The notes: generated by a model not told the origin, from the letters alone. A stretch of DNA of 64,000 nt from Coneutiohabitans sp964457925 (GCA_964457925.1 CAYWGH010000006.1:62001-126000); one strand, 5' to 3'; positions 53,746-63,748 are shown, numbered from the stretch's first letter. Translations and numbers: made by a program.

Positions 53746-55191
53746 CTACGATTTATTCAACTTCTCCCGCAACACCTGATTCGCCATTTGCGGATTCACT
53801 TTGCCGCGCGTGGCCTTCATCAACTGTCCCACAAGAAATCCGAAGACTTTTTGCTCGCCTGCGCGATAGCGCGCGGCCTCCTCGGAATGGGCTGCCAACA
53901 CCTCGGCAACGGCTTTTTCAATCACGCCGGCATCGGACACCTGTTCCAGACCCTTTTCCTTGACTATCTCGGCCGCAGATTTTCCAGTCACCCGCATTTG
54001 CTCGAAGACGTCCCGGGCAATCTTGTTATTGATCGAGCCCTGCTCGATGAGCGTGATCATTTCAGCCAGCGCTTGCGGCGGCAAATTGAACTGGTTGATC
54101 CCAATTTTTTCGTCGCCAAGAACGCGCAAGACTTCGCCCATCACCCAATTGGCTGCTTGCTTCGCCTCGGCAACGTTGCGGGCAACGGTTTCAAAATAAT
54201 CGGCAATCTCGCGTTCTTCCGTCAACACCACGGCGTGCGGACGCGAGAGCCGATACTCTTCCATAAAGCGATTGCGCCGCGCCTGCGGCAGTTCCGGCAG
54301 AGCAGCCTGAACCTGATTGCGCCATTCGTCATCAACGCGCAACGGTGTCAGGTCCGGCTCGGGGAAATAGCGATAATCGTGCTCAAACTCTTTTGAGCGC
54401 ATGGATATCGTCACCCCGTTGTTGGCATCCCACAGCCGCGTTTCTTGTTCGACGGTTCCGCCACGTTCCAGAATCTCGATTTGGCGTCGAATTTCATACT
54501 CAAGCGCGCGCTCGACATGACGCATCGAGTTCATATTCTTGATTTCAATTTTCGTTCCGAATTCCTTTTGGCCGGCCGGCCGCACGGAAACATTGGCATC
54601 GCAGCGCAAACTGCCTTCCTCCATATTGCCGTCGCAAATGCCGAGATAGCGCACGAGTTGTTGCATGCTCGCGAGATAAAGACTCGCCTCGCGCGGCGAA
54701 GCGATATCCGGCCCGCTGACGATTTCAATCAACGGTATGCCGCAACGGTTGAGATCGATGAGCGTCTCGTTTTCGGCAACAAACTCTTCCGCATGAATGG
54801 ATTTACCGGCGTCTTCTTCGAGATGAATGCGAACGAGGCGCACGCGCTTGTGCGTACCGTTTTCGAGTTCAAGATCGAGCCAGCCGTGTTCGCACAACGG
54901 CTCTTCATACTGCGAAATTTGATAACCCTTGGGCAGGTCGGGATAAAAATAATGCTTACGCGCAAACAGTGAAAACGGCGCAATTGTGCAGTTGGTTGCC
55001 AGCCCCATTTTAATGGCAAACTCGACGGCCTTGCGGTTCAACACCGGCAGAACGCCGGGCAAGCCGGCGCAAATCGGCGAGACTTGTGAATTGGGGGCGG
55101 CGCCAAATTTTGTGCTGGCGGAGGAAAAAATTTTGGACTCAGTCGAAAGCTGCGCGTGAACCTCCAGACCAATGACGGGTTCGTAGGCCAT
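53746..55191 (-). CDS. gatB: Asp/Glu-tRNA amidotransferase subunit B
   Basis: 481 residues, full length. The start VIGLEVHAQLSTESKIFSSA and the segments YFYPDLPKGYQISQYEEPLC, VRIHLEEDAGKS, DLNRCGIPLIEIVSGPD and the C-terminal YqeY-like tail are diagnostic of GatB. It phosphorylates misacylated Glu-tRNA(Gln) or Asp-tRNA(Asn) for amidation, in complex with GatA and GatC, which are not encoded in this window. GAGGAA precedes the start. It is separated from thrC by about 90 bases and may be co-transcribed. Confidence 0.97.
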   Translation of the reverse strand: MAYEPVIGLEVHAQLSTESKIFSSASTKFGAAPNSQVSPICAGLPGVLPVLNRKAVEFAIKMGLATNCTIAPFSLFARKHYFYPDLPKGYQISQYEEPLCEHGWLDLELENGTHKRVRLVRIHLEEDAGKSIHAEEFVAENETLIDLNRCGIPLIEIVSGPDIASPREASLYLASMQQLVRYLGICDGNMEEGSLRCDANVSVRPAGQKEFGTKIEIKNMNSMRHVERALEYEIRRQIEILERGGTVEQETRLWDANNGVTISMRSKEFEHDYRYFPEPDLTPLRVDDEWRNQVQAALPELPQARRNRFMEEYRLSRPHAVVLTEEREIADYFETVARNVAEAKQAANWVMGEVLRVLGDEKIGINQFNLPPQALAEMITLIEQGSINNKIARDVFEQMRVTGKSAAEIVKEKGLEQVSDAGVIEKAVAEVLAAHSEEAARYRAGEQKVFGFLVGQLMKATRGKVNPQMANQVLREKLNKS

Positions 55192-55367
55192 CGTTTCCTC
55201 GTAAGTTCATCCGGAAATTTGAGCCAACATACAAAAGAAAAAACTGGCGCGCAACCCCTGTGTGTCCGTGAAAACCTCCTTGTTTCCCAAACATTTTTCT
55301 GATTATATTGGCTGCGTCAAGAGTCATATGTGATGAAAATTCGTTCTCTATGTGAAAGGAGGAAGTT

Positions 55368-56759
55368 ATGGACTTCCGCATTGAAACCGACAGCATGGGC
55401 GAGATTCAGGTTCCCAGCGACCGTTACTATGGCGCGCAAACCGCGCGTTCACTCATTCATTTCAAGATCGGCAGCGAGCGCATGCCGCGCGAGCTGATTT
55501 GGGCTTTTGGCATTCTCAAAAAAGCCGCCGCGTTGGTGAATCAGGAACTCGGGCTTTTGCCCGCAGACAAAACCAAATTGATCGTGCAAGCGGCGGAAGA
55601 AGTCATTGCCGGCAAACTTGACGATCATTTTCCGCTGGTGGTCTGGCAAACCGGCAGCGGCACGCAGACCAATATGAATGTCAACGAAGTCATTTCAAAT
55701 CGTGCCATCGAAATCAGCGGCGGCAGGATGGGCAGCAAAAAACCGATTCATCCGAATGACGACGTGAACAAAGCGCAATCGTCGAATGACACGTTTCCCA
55801 CGGCGATGCACATGGCGGCCGTGCATGAAATTCATCGCCGCTTGATTCCGATGCTGACCAAGCTGCGGGACACGCTGGCGAAAAAATCAAAAGACTTTAA
55901 AGACGTCATTAAAATCGGACGCACCCATTTGATGGATGCCGTGCCGCTCACGCTCGGCCAGGAGTTCTCAGGCTATGTGCGCCAGCTCGATCAAGGCCTC
56001 AATCGTCTCCAAAAAATCCTACCGGATCTGTATGAGTTGGCGCTGGGCGGCACGGCCGTGGGCACCGGCCTGAACACACATCCGCAATTTGCGGTGAAAT
56101 CCGCGGCAAAGATTGCAGAATTGACCGGCTATCCGTTCGTGAGCGCAGCCAACAAATTCGAAGCTCTGGCAACTCATGATGCGTTGGTGATGGCGAGCGG
56201 CGCGCTCAAAACGATTGCCTGTTCGTTGATGAAAATCGCCAATGACATTCGCTGGCTGGCTTCCGGCCCGCGCAGCGGCATCGGCGAAATCAGCATTCCG
56301 GAAAATGAGCCGGGCAGTTCGATCATGCCGGGCAAAGTAAATCCCACGCAATCCGAGGCCATGACGATGGTGGCCGCACAGGTGATCGGCAACGACGTGA
56401 CCATCAACATCGGCGGCGCTTCGGGCAACTTCGAATTGAATGTCTTCAAACCGGTAATTATTTATAACCTCTTGCAGTCCGTCCGCCTGTTGGCAGATGC
56501 GTGTGAAAGCTTCGAGGAGCATTGTGCCGCCGGCATCACGCCGATTGAACGCAACCTCAAAAAGCATCTCGAGAATTCTCTCATGCTGGTAACGGCATTG
56601 AATCCGCACATCGGTTACGACAATGCCGCAAAAATTGCGAAGAAGGCGCATCACGAGAACAAGACGCTGCGCGAAGTGGCGGTGGAGTTGGGCATCTTGA
56701 CGGCTGAGAAATTTGATGAAATCGTCAGGCCGGAGAAGATGCTCGGACCGGAGAAATAA
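55368..56759 (+). CDS. fumC: Fumarate hydratase class II
   Basis: 463 residues after AAAGGAGG. Signatures: VWQTGSGTQTNMNVNEVISN (about 87-106), KAQSSNDTFPTAMHMA, KIGRTHLMDAVPLTLGQEF and the catalytic loop GSSIMPGKVNPTQ (about 316-328). It interconverts fumarate and malate in the TCA cycle, homotetrameric, no metal cluster. It diverges from gatB. Confidence 0.97.
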   Translation: MDFRIETDSMGEIQVPSDRYYGAQTARSLIHFKIGSERMPRELIWAFGILKKAAALVNQELGLLPADKTKLIVQAAEEVIAGKLDDHFPLVVWQTGSGTQTNMNVNEVISNRAIEISGGRMGSKKPIHPNDDVNKAQSSNDTFPTAMHMAAVHEIHRRLIPMLTKLRDTLAKKSKDFKDVIKIGRTHLMDAVPLTLGQEFSGYVRQLDQGLNRLQKILPDLYELALGGTAVGTGLNTHPQFAVKSAAKIAELTGYPFVSAANKFEALATHDALVMASGALKTIACSLMKIANDIRWLASGPRSGIGEISIPENEPGSSIMPGKVNPTQSEAMTMVAAQVIGNDVTINIGGASGNFELNVFKPVIIYNLLQSVRLLADACESFEEHCAAGITPIERNLKKHLENSLMLVTALNPHIGYDNAAKIAKKAHHENKTLREVAVELGILTAEKFDEIVRPEKMLGPEK

Positions 56760-56771
56760 CAAAACCATTGC

Positions 56772-57248
56772 ATGGGGGATGATTGGCGGATGAAGAACAT
56801 CCCGCCAATCATCCCTAATTTTTACACCGGATCTTTTGTGGCAGACGAATTTTACAAAGACGGCTTGCGCTTCCAATGCCAGCCGAATTGCGGCGCGTGT
56901 TGCAGCCAGAAAGGCGACGTGTTTGTGAACGGCGAGGACGTGCATCGCCTCGCAACGTTCCTGCGCATGCCGACGCCGCAGTTTCGCAAACGCTTTCTGC
57001 GCCGCGTGCACGGCAAATACAGCCTGCTGGATAATCAGGCGGGGGGCTGCATTTTTCTTGGCAACGAAATGAAGTGTACCGTCTATGAAGCGCGGCCGGA
57101 TCAATGCCGCAGTTATCCCTTTTGGCCGCATATCCTCGTCAGCCAACTGGCATGGGATTGGGAAAGTTTGAAATGCCCAGGTATCGGACAAGGCAATATT
57201 ATTTCCGCGCAAGATGTCAAAAAACGTGCGGAACCCGCGCAAACCTGA
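56772..57248 (+). CDS. YkgJ-type cysteine-cluster protein
   Basis: 158 residues from ATG 56772 (ATG 56790 is an alternative). Conserved cysteines in CQPNCGACC (about 36-44), GGCIFL, CTVYEARPDQCRSYPFWP and LKCPG match the YkgJ/CxxCxxCC family, thought to bind zinc or an iron-sulfur cluster. Function unknown. The 12-base spacing to fumC implies co-transcription. Confidence 0.85.
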   Translation: MGDDWRMKNIPPIIPNFYTGSFVADEFYKDGLRFQCQPNCGACCSQKGDVFVNGEDVHRLATFLRMPTPQFRKRFLRRVHGKYSLLDNQAGGCIFLGNEMKCTVYEARPDQCRSYPFWPHILVSQLAWDWESLKCPGIGQGNIISAQDVKKRAEPAQT

Positions 57249-57258
57249 TTACTTGCCG

Positions 57259-58662
57259 CTAAAGCTCTTCCGATAGAAAATAAGCCATCATCGCCATGAC
57301 CGCAGCGCCAAGCTGCAATTCGCGCGCATTGACTTTGTCAATCGTGTCCTTATCAGAATGATGATAATCAAAATAACGCTGCGACTCCGGCACCAGGCCC
57401 AAACCTGGCACGCCCTGCTGCACCAATGGTGAAATATCCGCGCCGCTGCCGCCACGGGTAAAACGGTCGGCGCCGATCGCTGCAAACGCCTGCTGCCAGG
57501 AAAAAATCTTCTGCGTCGTGCTTGAATCCGCATCAATGGAAAATCCGCGCGGCGCAAAGCCGCCGCGATCGGATTCAATCGCGGCTACATGCCTAACCTT
57601 CATTTCCGCCGCCGCGCGCGCATACTCCCGTCCGCCGCGCAAACCATTTTCTTCATTCATAAACATCACCGCGCGAATCGTGCGTTTCGGTTTGAAGCCA
57701 AGCTGCTTGAGCAAACGAACGGCTTCAATTGCTTGCACACAACCGGCCGCGTCATCATGTGCTCCTGTGCCTTTATCCCAGCTATCCAGATGCCCGCCAA
57801 GCACAATGATTTCGTCAGGTTTTTCCAAGCCGCGCAACTCGCCCATCACGTTCGCAGACGGCACATCGGGCAACGTCTGACAGGTGAGTTTGAGCCGCAC
57901 GGTGACTTTTTTCTCGTGCGCAATCAACCGGCTCAGAAGCTCGGCGTCGAGCGTGCTGATCGCGGCGGCAGGAATTTGGGACACACCAGCTTCATAACCC
58001 ATATTCCCTGTATGCGGAACATCATCGAGCGCCGTGGTCATGGAACGCACCAGCGCCGCCACGCCGCCGGCTTTGGCTGCTTCGATAGCGCCGCGGCCGC
58101 GTTGCTCAACGGCCCCGCCATAAGCTTCAAACGTGTTTAATTTTGTAACATCCAAAGACCGGTTGAAGAAGACGATTTTGCCGGCCGCCTTCTTGCCCAA
58201 TGCCTTCAGCTCGTCAAACGATTTTACCTCGATCACTTCTGCTGTGATGCCCATCTCGGGCGTTGCAATGCTGCTGCCGAGTGCACAAACCGTCAACGGT
58301 GTTGTGCCCACGCTGGCAGAGTTAAGGATTGCGGCTTCTTCCACCGGGCCGCGAATCCAACGCGGCACAACCACGGTTTGCAAATGAACGTTTTCAAACT
58401 CAAGACGCTCCATCATTTGACGAGTCAGCTCAACGGCAGCCGCAGCTTGCGGCGAACCGCTGAGGCGGGGACCGACTTCCGTCAACTCAGTCAACAGCGC
58501 AAACGCCTGCCCCTCACGCAAAGCATTCGTTACAATTTGATTGGTAATAGCCTGGTATTTTTCAACCACGGTCACTGTTTGCGCCAAAAGCGAATGGCAA
58601 CAGAGCAACATCAGCGCGCCAGTAATTGAAATTCTGAATAAGGCACGTGCTGGTAGCAACAA
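57259..58662 (-). CDS. Exported M28 family peptidase (carboxypeptidase Q-like)
   Basis: 467 residues from a TTG at 58660-58662, preferred because GGAAAGGAG lies just upstream; no suitably placed ATG exists before the signal peptide. Signal peptide about 1-27. A PA-like domain inserts at about 110-250. Metal ligands: GGHLDSWDKGTGAHDDAAG (His, Asp), MNEENGLRGG (Glu), ESDRGG (Asp) and YHHSDKDTID (His). The motif set resembles the M28B/carboxypeptidase Q group more than the paralogue at 20449. Periplasmic or secreted peptide hydrolase. It is convergent with the YkgJ gene. Confidence 0.88.
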   Translation of the reverse strand: MLLPARALFRISITGALMLLCCHSLLAQTVTVVEKYQAITNQIVTNALREGQAFALLTELTEVGPRLSGSPQAAAAVELTRQMMERLEFENVHLQTVVVPRWIRGPVEEAAILNSASVGTTPLTVCALGSSIATPEMGITAEVIEVKSFDELKALGKKAAGKIVFFNRSLDVTKLNTFEAYGGAVEQRGRGAIEAAKAGGVAALVRSMTTALDDVPHTGNMGYEAGVSQIPAAAISTLDAELLSRLIAHEKKVTVRLKLTCQTLPDVPSANVMGELRGLEKPDEIIVLGGHLDSWDKGTGAHDDAAGCVQAIEAVRLLKQLGFKPKRTIRAVMFMNEENGLRGGREYARAAAEMKVRHVAAIESDRGGFAPRGFSIDADSSTTQKIFSWQQAFAAIGADRFTRGGSGADISPLVQQGVPGLGLVPESQRYFDYHHSDKDTIDKVNARELQLGAAVMAMMAYFLSEEL

Positions 58663-58758
58663 AATTGTCTCCTTTCCATTTGAAATGCTGTGACAGCTTT
58701 GTTATATTCGGCCTTTCTTTGCATGCCGTGCAACACTGGTCAATGAAAGGAATTTCTC

Positions 58759-60537
58759 GTGAAAAGCAACACTCTCTCTGCGCCGGAATGGGCAAGACGC
58801 GCGGTTTGGTATCAAATTTTTCCCGAACGGTTTCGCAATGGCGATCCCAAGAATGATCCAACGGTAAGAGATATTGCCGGGGCATTTCCGCATGACACCT
58901 CTTCGCCGTGGCAAATTCATCCCTGGACGTCAGATTGGTATGAGCTGCAACCTTACGAACGTGAAAACGGGAGGGACATTTGGTTCAATTTGCAACGCCG
59001 GCGTTATGGCGGCGATTTGCAGGGCATACTCGATAAACTCGATTACTTGCAAAAACTCGGTATTAATGCGATCTATTTGACTCCGGTCTTTGAATCGCCT
59101 TCCTTGCATAAATATGATGCCGCCACCTACCATCACATTGACCCCAATTTTGGCCCGGATCCGGAATGGGACCGCAAGATCATTGCGAGCGAAACCGGCC
59201 ACGATCCCACAACTTGGAAATGGACGTCCGCAGATCGCTTGATGCTCCATTTGATCAACGAAGTGCATCGCCGCGGCATGCGCATCATTTTTGACGGCGT
59301 GTTCAATCACGTCGGGTTGAATCACTGGGCCTTTCGCGACGTGGTGCAACGCCAGCAAGCGTCGCGCTATCGCGATTGGTTTAAGATTCTCTCATGGCCA
59401 AATGCGAAAACCGGCGAGGGCTTCACATATCAGGGCTGGTGGTCGTTGAAGGAATTGCCGGAATGGCGGCAGGATGAAAACGGCATCGTCGCCGGACCGC
59501 GCGACTATATTTTCGCCATCACCAAGCGCTGGATGGATCCCAATAACGACGGCGATCCCGGCGACGGCATTGACGGCTGGCGGCTCGATGTCGCGGCTTG
59601 CGTGCATCATCAGTTCTGGAAACAATGGCGCGCGCACGTGAAAAGCCTCAATCCGGAGGCTTATCTCACAGGCGAATTGATCGATCCCATTGCAGAGCTG
59701 CAGCCGTACTTGCAAGGCGATGAATTCGACGCCGTGATGAATTACAACTTCACCTTTGCCTGTTCGGAATATTTTATGAATGAACGCGCGCGCATTCCGG
59801 CAGGCGAATTTGACCGGCGCTTGCGCGAGTTGCGCGAGGCGTTTTCGCCCGACGTGGCATATGTCATGCAAAATCTGCTCGACAGCCATGACACCGATCG
59901 TTTCGTTTCGCGCATTATCAATCGCGACAAAAAATCAATGCGCGACTGGATGGACTATTACAAATGGTCGTGCGGCAACGGCACCGATTATGATGCACGC
60001 AAGCCGAATGCGGCAGAACGCCAAGTGCAAAAGCTGCTCGCGTTGTTTCAAATGACATATCTCGGCGCGCCGATGATTTATTATGGCACTGAGGCCGGCA
60101 TGTGGGGCGCAAATGATCCCAGTTGCCGCAAGCCGATGGTGTGGGAGGAGTTGGACTACGCGGAGGCGCGCCATTTGCCAAACGGTGAACAGCGCGCACG
60201 GCCCGAATCGGTTGCATTCGATTACGATACTTTTGAGCATTATCGCAAGTTGATTCGCGTGCGTCACGCCCATCCGGCATTGCAGGTCGGCGATTATCAT
60301 ACACTGCTGGCGGATAATGCACGCGATCTGCTGGCATTCTCACGATCGTTTGAACATCAACATATGGTGGTCGTCATCAACAACAGTAGTGTAGATCAGC
60401 GAGCGATAGTGCCGTTGCGTCAAATCCATGTGTACGAAGATCTCCTGGAAGAGAATCGCCGTTTCGCCTCGAATGGCGAGCAATTGGAGGTTGAAGTCAA
60501 CGCAAAGTCGGGCAGGATATTGATTCAGCGGGGATGA
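58759..60537 (+). CDS. GH13 alpha-glucan hydrolase (cyclomaltodextrinase/neopullulanase-like)
   Basis: 592 residues from GTG 58759 after GAAAGGAA. The four GH13 regions are intact: DGVFNHVG (from D179), GWRLDVAA with nucleophile D277, TGELID with acid/base E306 and LLDSHDTDR with H377/D378. A long insert between strands 3 and 4 (about 110-165) and the WYQIFPERFRNGD opening are typical of cytoplasmic cyclomaltodextrinase/neopullulanase-type enzymes, here without the N-terminal dimerisation domain. No signal peptide, so it probably degrades imported maltodextrins or internal glycogen. Confidence 0.92.
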   Translation: MKSNTLSAPEWARRAVWYQIFPERFRNGDPKNDPTVRDIAGAFPHDTSSPWQIHPWTSDWYELQPYERENGRDIWFNLQRRRYGGDLQGILDKLDYLQKLGINAIYLTPVFESPSLHKYDAATYHHIDPNFGPDPEWDRKIIASETGHDPTTWKWTSADRLMLHLINEVHRRGMRIIFDGVFNHVGLNHWAFRDVVQRQQASRYRDWFKILSWPNAKTGEGFTYQGWWSLKELPEWRQDENGIVAGPRDYIFAITKRWMDPNNDGDPGDGIDGWRLDVAACVHHQFWKQWRAHVKSLNPEAYLTGELIDPIAELQPYLQGDEFDAVMNYNFTFACSEYFMNERARIPAGEFDRRLRELREAFSPDVAYVMQNLLDSHDTDRFVSRIINRDKKSMRDWMDYYKWSCGNGTDYDARKPNAAERQVQKLLALFQMTYLGAPMIYYGTEAGMWGANDPSCRKPMVWEELDYAEARHLPNGEQRARPESVAFDYDTFEHYRKLIRVRHAHPALQVGDYHTLLADNARDLLAFSRSFEHQHMVVVINNSSVDQRAIVPLRQIHVYEDLLEENRRFASNGEQLEVEVNAKSGRILIQRG

Positions 60538-60551
60538 TTTTTCTCGTGAGA

Positions 60552-60582
60552 AGTTCAGCCACGGTAGAAACGTGGCTGAACT
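60552..60582. terminator. Hairpin between convergent genes
   Basis: AGTTCAGCCACG (60552-60563) and CGTGGCTGAACT (60571-60582) form a perfect 12-bp stem with a 7-nt loop, between the GH13 stop (60537) and the convergent barrel-protein stop (60594). No T tract is evident on the plus strand; it likely serves both genes. Confidence 0.7.
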
Positions 60583-60593
60583 CATTGATCTCA

Positions 60594-61139
60594 TCACAAA
60601 TGGTAACCGAGCATGAACGCGACTTCAATGTTCTTGTTGGTCCATGCCGCAGCATCGCGGCCATTGCTGAAGAGGTAGGTAAAAAATTCGTACCTGAAAG
60701 AAAATTTTTGATTGAGGGCGACCTTCGTGCCCGCGCCAAATCCATAGGTAAGGCTGTTCTCGCCATAGAATCGCGTCAACCCGAGATGAAATGCGAGATA
60801 CGGTTCGACTTTGCCGCTGGGGAAATATTGAACCGCGCGCGCGCCATGAAATACCACGCGATCCGAACCGGCCACCAAGGCGGCGCCGCCCAATTGCCGC
60901 TTGAGAAATTCCTGTTTGGCGCGGGCGAACCCCAAAACGGCGCCCACGCCAAAACGGCGATCAATGCTATAAAAATAACGTACCCCGGCATTAAATGATG
61001 TTTCAAAACGATCGGGAGCATAGAACCCGACATAGGGCGCGATTTCATGCACGAATTGTGGCCGCGTCTGACTAAAGCTCGTAGTCATGCCGAGCAACAT
61101 CAAGATTAAAGAAAGTTGAAAGTTTTTTCTTCCGTTCAT
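60594..61139 (-). CDS. Small outer-membrane beta-barrel protein 1
   Basis: 181 residues from the ATG encoding MNGRKNFQLS; the frame to 61193 only adds a leader. Signal peptide ends at about residue 24 (TTSFSQ). Strand pattern with aromatic residues at regular intervals and glycine turns (FYAPDRFETSFNAGVRYFYS, LAFHLGLTRFYG, YGFGAGTKVAL) ends in VAFMLGYHL, fitting an 8-strand OmpX/OmpW-like barrel. It is the last of three minus-strand barrel genes (62627 down to 60594), 63 bases after the previous one. Confidence 0.7.
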   Translation of the reverse strand: MNGRKNFQLSLILMLLGMTTSFSQTRPQFVHEIAPYVGFYAPDRFETSFNAGVRYFYSIDRRFGVGAVLGFARAKQEFLKRQLGGAALVAGSDRVVFHGARAVQYFPSGKVEPYLAFHLGLTRFYGENSLTYGFGAGTKVALNQKFSFRYEFFTYLFSNGRDAAAWTNKNIEVAFMLGYHL

Positions 61140-61202
61140 TCGTTTTCCCTGCTGCAAGAAAAGGTTAGTGCAGATCACGGAGGCGGCATACAAGTAGAAA
61201 AA

Positions 61203-61964
61203 TTAGATTTTTGACCAATCAACGCCGATGGTGATGCCCACCGTGAATTCCACAAAATTAACCAAACCCTGATTGGCAAACGCATTAAATTGGCGTAAAT
61301 CTGCACGCAGCCAATTATTACCGCGCAAATGACGTTGCACGCCCAGGCCATAATTGATAACCATGTTTGAACGCGCATCATTGTTCGCCGCGCTCAGCGG
61401 CACGGTATTGATTACACCCGCGCCCGCCGTCAACCAGCCATCATAGCGCGGCTTGATCGGTTTGATATATCTCACATTGCCATACAATAGATAAAACGAT
61501 GCGACTTTACTGGTAGCGTATTGTAATGTAGTTTCAATATCCATCCGCGGCAGATTGCGATACGAAATCTTTCCCACATAAGTAAACGCGCTGCTGAAAG
61601 CGCCGAGGTGGAACGAGACGCCGCCGGGCGGCAATGGCTCAGGCGCCCACAACGTGGCCGGGCGCTTGGGTTTGCGATTCAGCTCCGGATTCTTGCCCAA
61701 GTATATCCAGCCTTTGCGCTCATCCCGGCTCGTGAGTTGAATCCACAAACCACGATTCTGCAAAACGCGCACCGTATCGCCCGCCACAAGTACGGCAAGG
61801 GTGCGGCTCGTTATGCTTGGCATTTCATATAAAGGTGTTTCTTTATCCTTCAAGACGGCGGTTTGCGCCTGCGCTATAAGATGGAGTCCCAGCGTCATGA
61901 GCAGAGCGCAATATGCGCCACGTCTGAAAAATTTATGTATGCGCAAAAACAGATTCATAAACAC
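61203..61964 (-). CDS. SH3-domain outer-membrane protein
   Basis: 253 residues from a GTG at 61962-61964 (ATG 61958 is the alternative). Signal peptide about 1-33. An SH3b-like domain (about 36-90: LYEMPSITSRTLAVLVAGDT, RKGWIYLGKNP) is followed by a basic linker and a barrel-like region (about 105-253) with GGVSFHLGAFSSAFTYVG and the terminal FVEFTVGITIGVDWSKI. A bacterial SH3 plus barrel suggests peptidoglycan contact from the outer membrane, or an anchored small porin. Middle of a three-gene cluster. Confidence 0.68.
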   Translation of the reverse strand: MFMNLFLRIHKFFRRGAYCALLMTLGLHLIAQAQTAVLKDKETPLYEMPSITSRTLAVLVAGDTVRVLQNRGLWIQLTSRDERKGWIYLGKNPELNRKPKRPATLWAPEPLPPGGVSFHLGAFSSAFTYVGKISYRNLPRMDIETTLQYATSKVASFYLLYGNVRYIKPIKPRYDGWLTAGAGVINTVPLSAANNDARSNMVINYGLGVQRHLRGNNWLRADLRQFNAFANQGLVNFVEFTVGITIGVDWSKI

Positions 61965-62000
61965 CCGAGTACCGTCGCGTTTCGATCAAGAGTCATGCCT

Positions 62001-62627
62001 TCAAAATTCCACCGATGCCCCTGCCCCCCACTGGGAAAATGGCCGCCATGCCTGACGCCTCGAATTGCCCTCCAATTCAGCAAGCGCGCTTCTGACGAAA
62101 TGTTGCTTCACCTGCGCTAAGACTGAAAAGCGTGAGCTCAAACGCCATTGCAGGCCCGCGCCCCAAGCCGGCGTAAATTTGTTTTCATGCGGCGGATGCA
62201 TTGTGATTTCACCCAAGACGCCCGCCGTAAAACGAAAGGCGTTCGGGCGCAAATGCAGCGAGCCGGCCTGGAGATCAACAAAAACCCTCACGGGCAAAAC
62301 CCTCGTTGGTTGCAGCGCCGCACGCGCGGCAATAAAAACTTGATATCCGGCTGCGCCCGTTTCGTGCTCGCCGTCGATCAACACCAAAAGCTTTGTCAGA
62401 CGCGCATGAGAGGCGCCAAGCACAAAGGCCAGTCGATCATTTGCAAGTGAGCGTCCCAATGCCAGAGTTGCGCCCCTTCCTGCTTCATAACCAAGATCTG
62501 CATGAAACTGAGCGGCAAAAGCCTGAGCCGTCACAAACCATGAAAATTGCGCTGGATTATTTTGGGCAAGCACAGAAACGGTTGGACCAAGCCAAAGCAG
62601 GCTCACAGCAATCGCGTGAAAACACAT
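62001..62627 (-). CDS. Small outer-membrane beta-barrel protein 2
   Basis: 208 residues from the ATG encoding MCFHAIAVSL; an upstream frame to 62726 is discarded. Signal peptide to about residue 22 (TVSVLAQ). Alternating strands such as FRFTAGVLGEITM and WGAGLQWRLSSRFSVLAQVK and a C-terminal WGAGASVEF with final Phe are the usual barrel-assembly end. First gene of the cluster. No family name can be assigned. Confidence 0.65.
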   Translation of the reverse strand: MCFHAIAVSLLWLGPTVSVLAQNNPAQFSWFVTAQAFAAQFHADLGYEAGRGATLALGRSLANDRLAFVLGASHARLTKLLVLIDGEHETGAAGYQVFIAARAALQPTRVLPVRVFVDLQAGSLHLRPNAFRFTAGVLGEITMHPPHENKFTPAWGAGLQWRLSSRFSVLAQVKQHFVRSALAELEGNSRRQAWRPFSQWGAGASVEF

Positions 62628-62953
62628 TTTACTTTTCAATCCAGGCTGGACACGCAGACATTTTTTCGAATCGAGCGATAAGCGGCTCTGTGAGCAATCG
62701 TATTGACCTGGAGCAGCTAAATGCAAAAATGAAATTGTGTGCCAGGCCGGCCAGTCAATTCATTTTTGCGAGTAAAGCCGGCAAAGACACAACTTATAAA
62801 TAAACTTGAAGGATAAGCGGGCGGGCTAAAATGCCCGGAACGAATCTCAAATTACCCGGTTCTACAGATGCAAATCTTTGACCATCGTGGAGCAGAAATA
62901 AAGGCGGGAAGAAGGAGATGCGGTAATGATTTGAGTTGCAATACTTGGACGAG

Positions 62954-63727
62954 TTACAACAAAACTTGCACAAGCAGCATCAAGCAAAACCCATATGTAA
63001 ATGCCCAGGCAATTCTTGCCGGCCTTTCGTCGTGCAGGGCGTCAGGAATAATTTCGAGCAGGATGAGAAACATCATGGCGCCCGCAGCGAACCCCATGAG
63101 CACGGGCATCAGCGGCTGAAAAAACCAGGAGGCCATGCCAGCCGGCAGCGCCGCGATCGGTTGCGGCAGACTTGTTAGCACAGCAGCCCAGAAACAACGC
63201 ATGATACTTGCGCCCGCGGCACGCATGGGCAATGCCACCGCCAAGCCTTCTGGAATATTGTGAATGCCGATGGCGAGTGCGATGTATGAACCCAGACGGG
63301 TCGAATAAAGTTCTTCCGAAGCATACCCCACGCCCACCGCAACTCCTTCCGGAATGCTATGTATGCTCATCGCGAGAAAAATGAGAATTTCTGTGCGCCC
63401 GCCCCAGCGTTTCCACGAAGCCTGACTCAGGCGTTCTTCACTTAAATAGCGATTCGAACTCCACAAAAATATCGATCCGAGCAGGATACCGGCGAGCACG
63501 GGCAAAACTTTTGACAGACTCATCTCCGGCTGCGCCATTTGCAAGCCGGGCAGAATGAGATTGTAAACCGAAGCGGCAAGCATCAAGCCGCCGGCAAAGC
63601 CGTAACCGAGACCGGTGTGCTTCTGTAAATCAAAATGCTTGAGCAACAAGGGCAACGCGCCCAAGCCGCAGGCCAGGCTCGCCAGCAGGCCGGCGATGAG
63701 GCTCTTTGTCAAGATTTCTACGGGCAT
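62954..63727 (-). CDS. ZIP family metal transporter
   Basis: 257 residues with eight membrane helices. Both metal-binding helices are clear: SIHSIPEGVAVGVGY (about 122-136) and GIHNIPEGLAVALPM (about 154-168), the latter being the standard ZIP signature. A cytoplasmic His-poor loop lies between helices 3 and 4. It probably imports zinc or iron across the inner membrane. The gene follows the DUF4159 gene at 63749 by 21 bases on the same strand and may be co-transcribed. Confidence 0.93.
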   Translation of the reverse strand: MPVEILTKSLIAGLLASLACGLGALPLLLKHFDLQKHTGLGYGFAGGLMLAASVYNLILPGLQMAQPEMSLSKVLPVLAGILLGSIFLWSSNRYLSEERLSQASWKRWGGRTEILIFLAMSIHSIPEGVAVGVGYASEELYSTRLGSYIALAIGIHNIPEGLAVALPMRAAGASIMRCFWAAVLTSLPQPIAALPAGMASWFFQPLMPVLMGFAAGAMMFLILLEIIPDALHDERPARIAWAFTYGFCLMLLVQVLL

Positions 63728-63748
63728 ATATCCTTCGCCATAAGCACG

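Noticed and set aside
56019..57242. A 407-codon minus-strand frame across fumC and the YkgJ gene
   Set aside because: Shadow of two well-supported genes; composition is unlike a protein.
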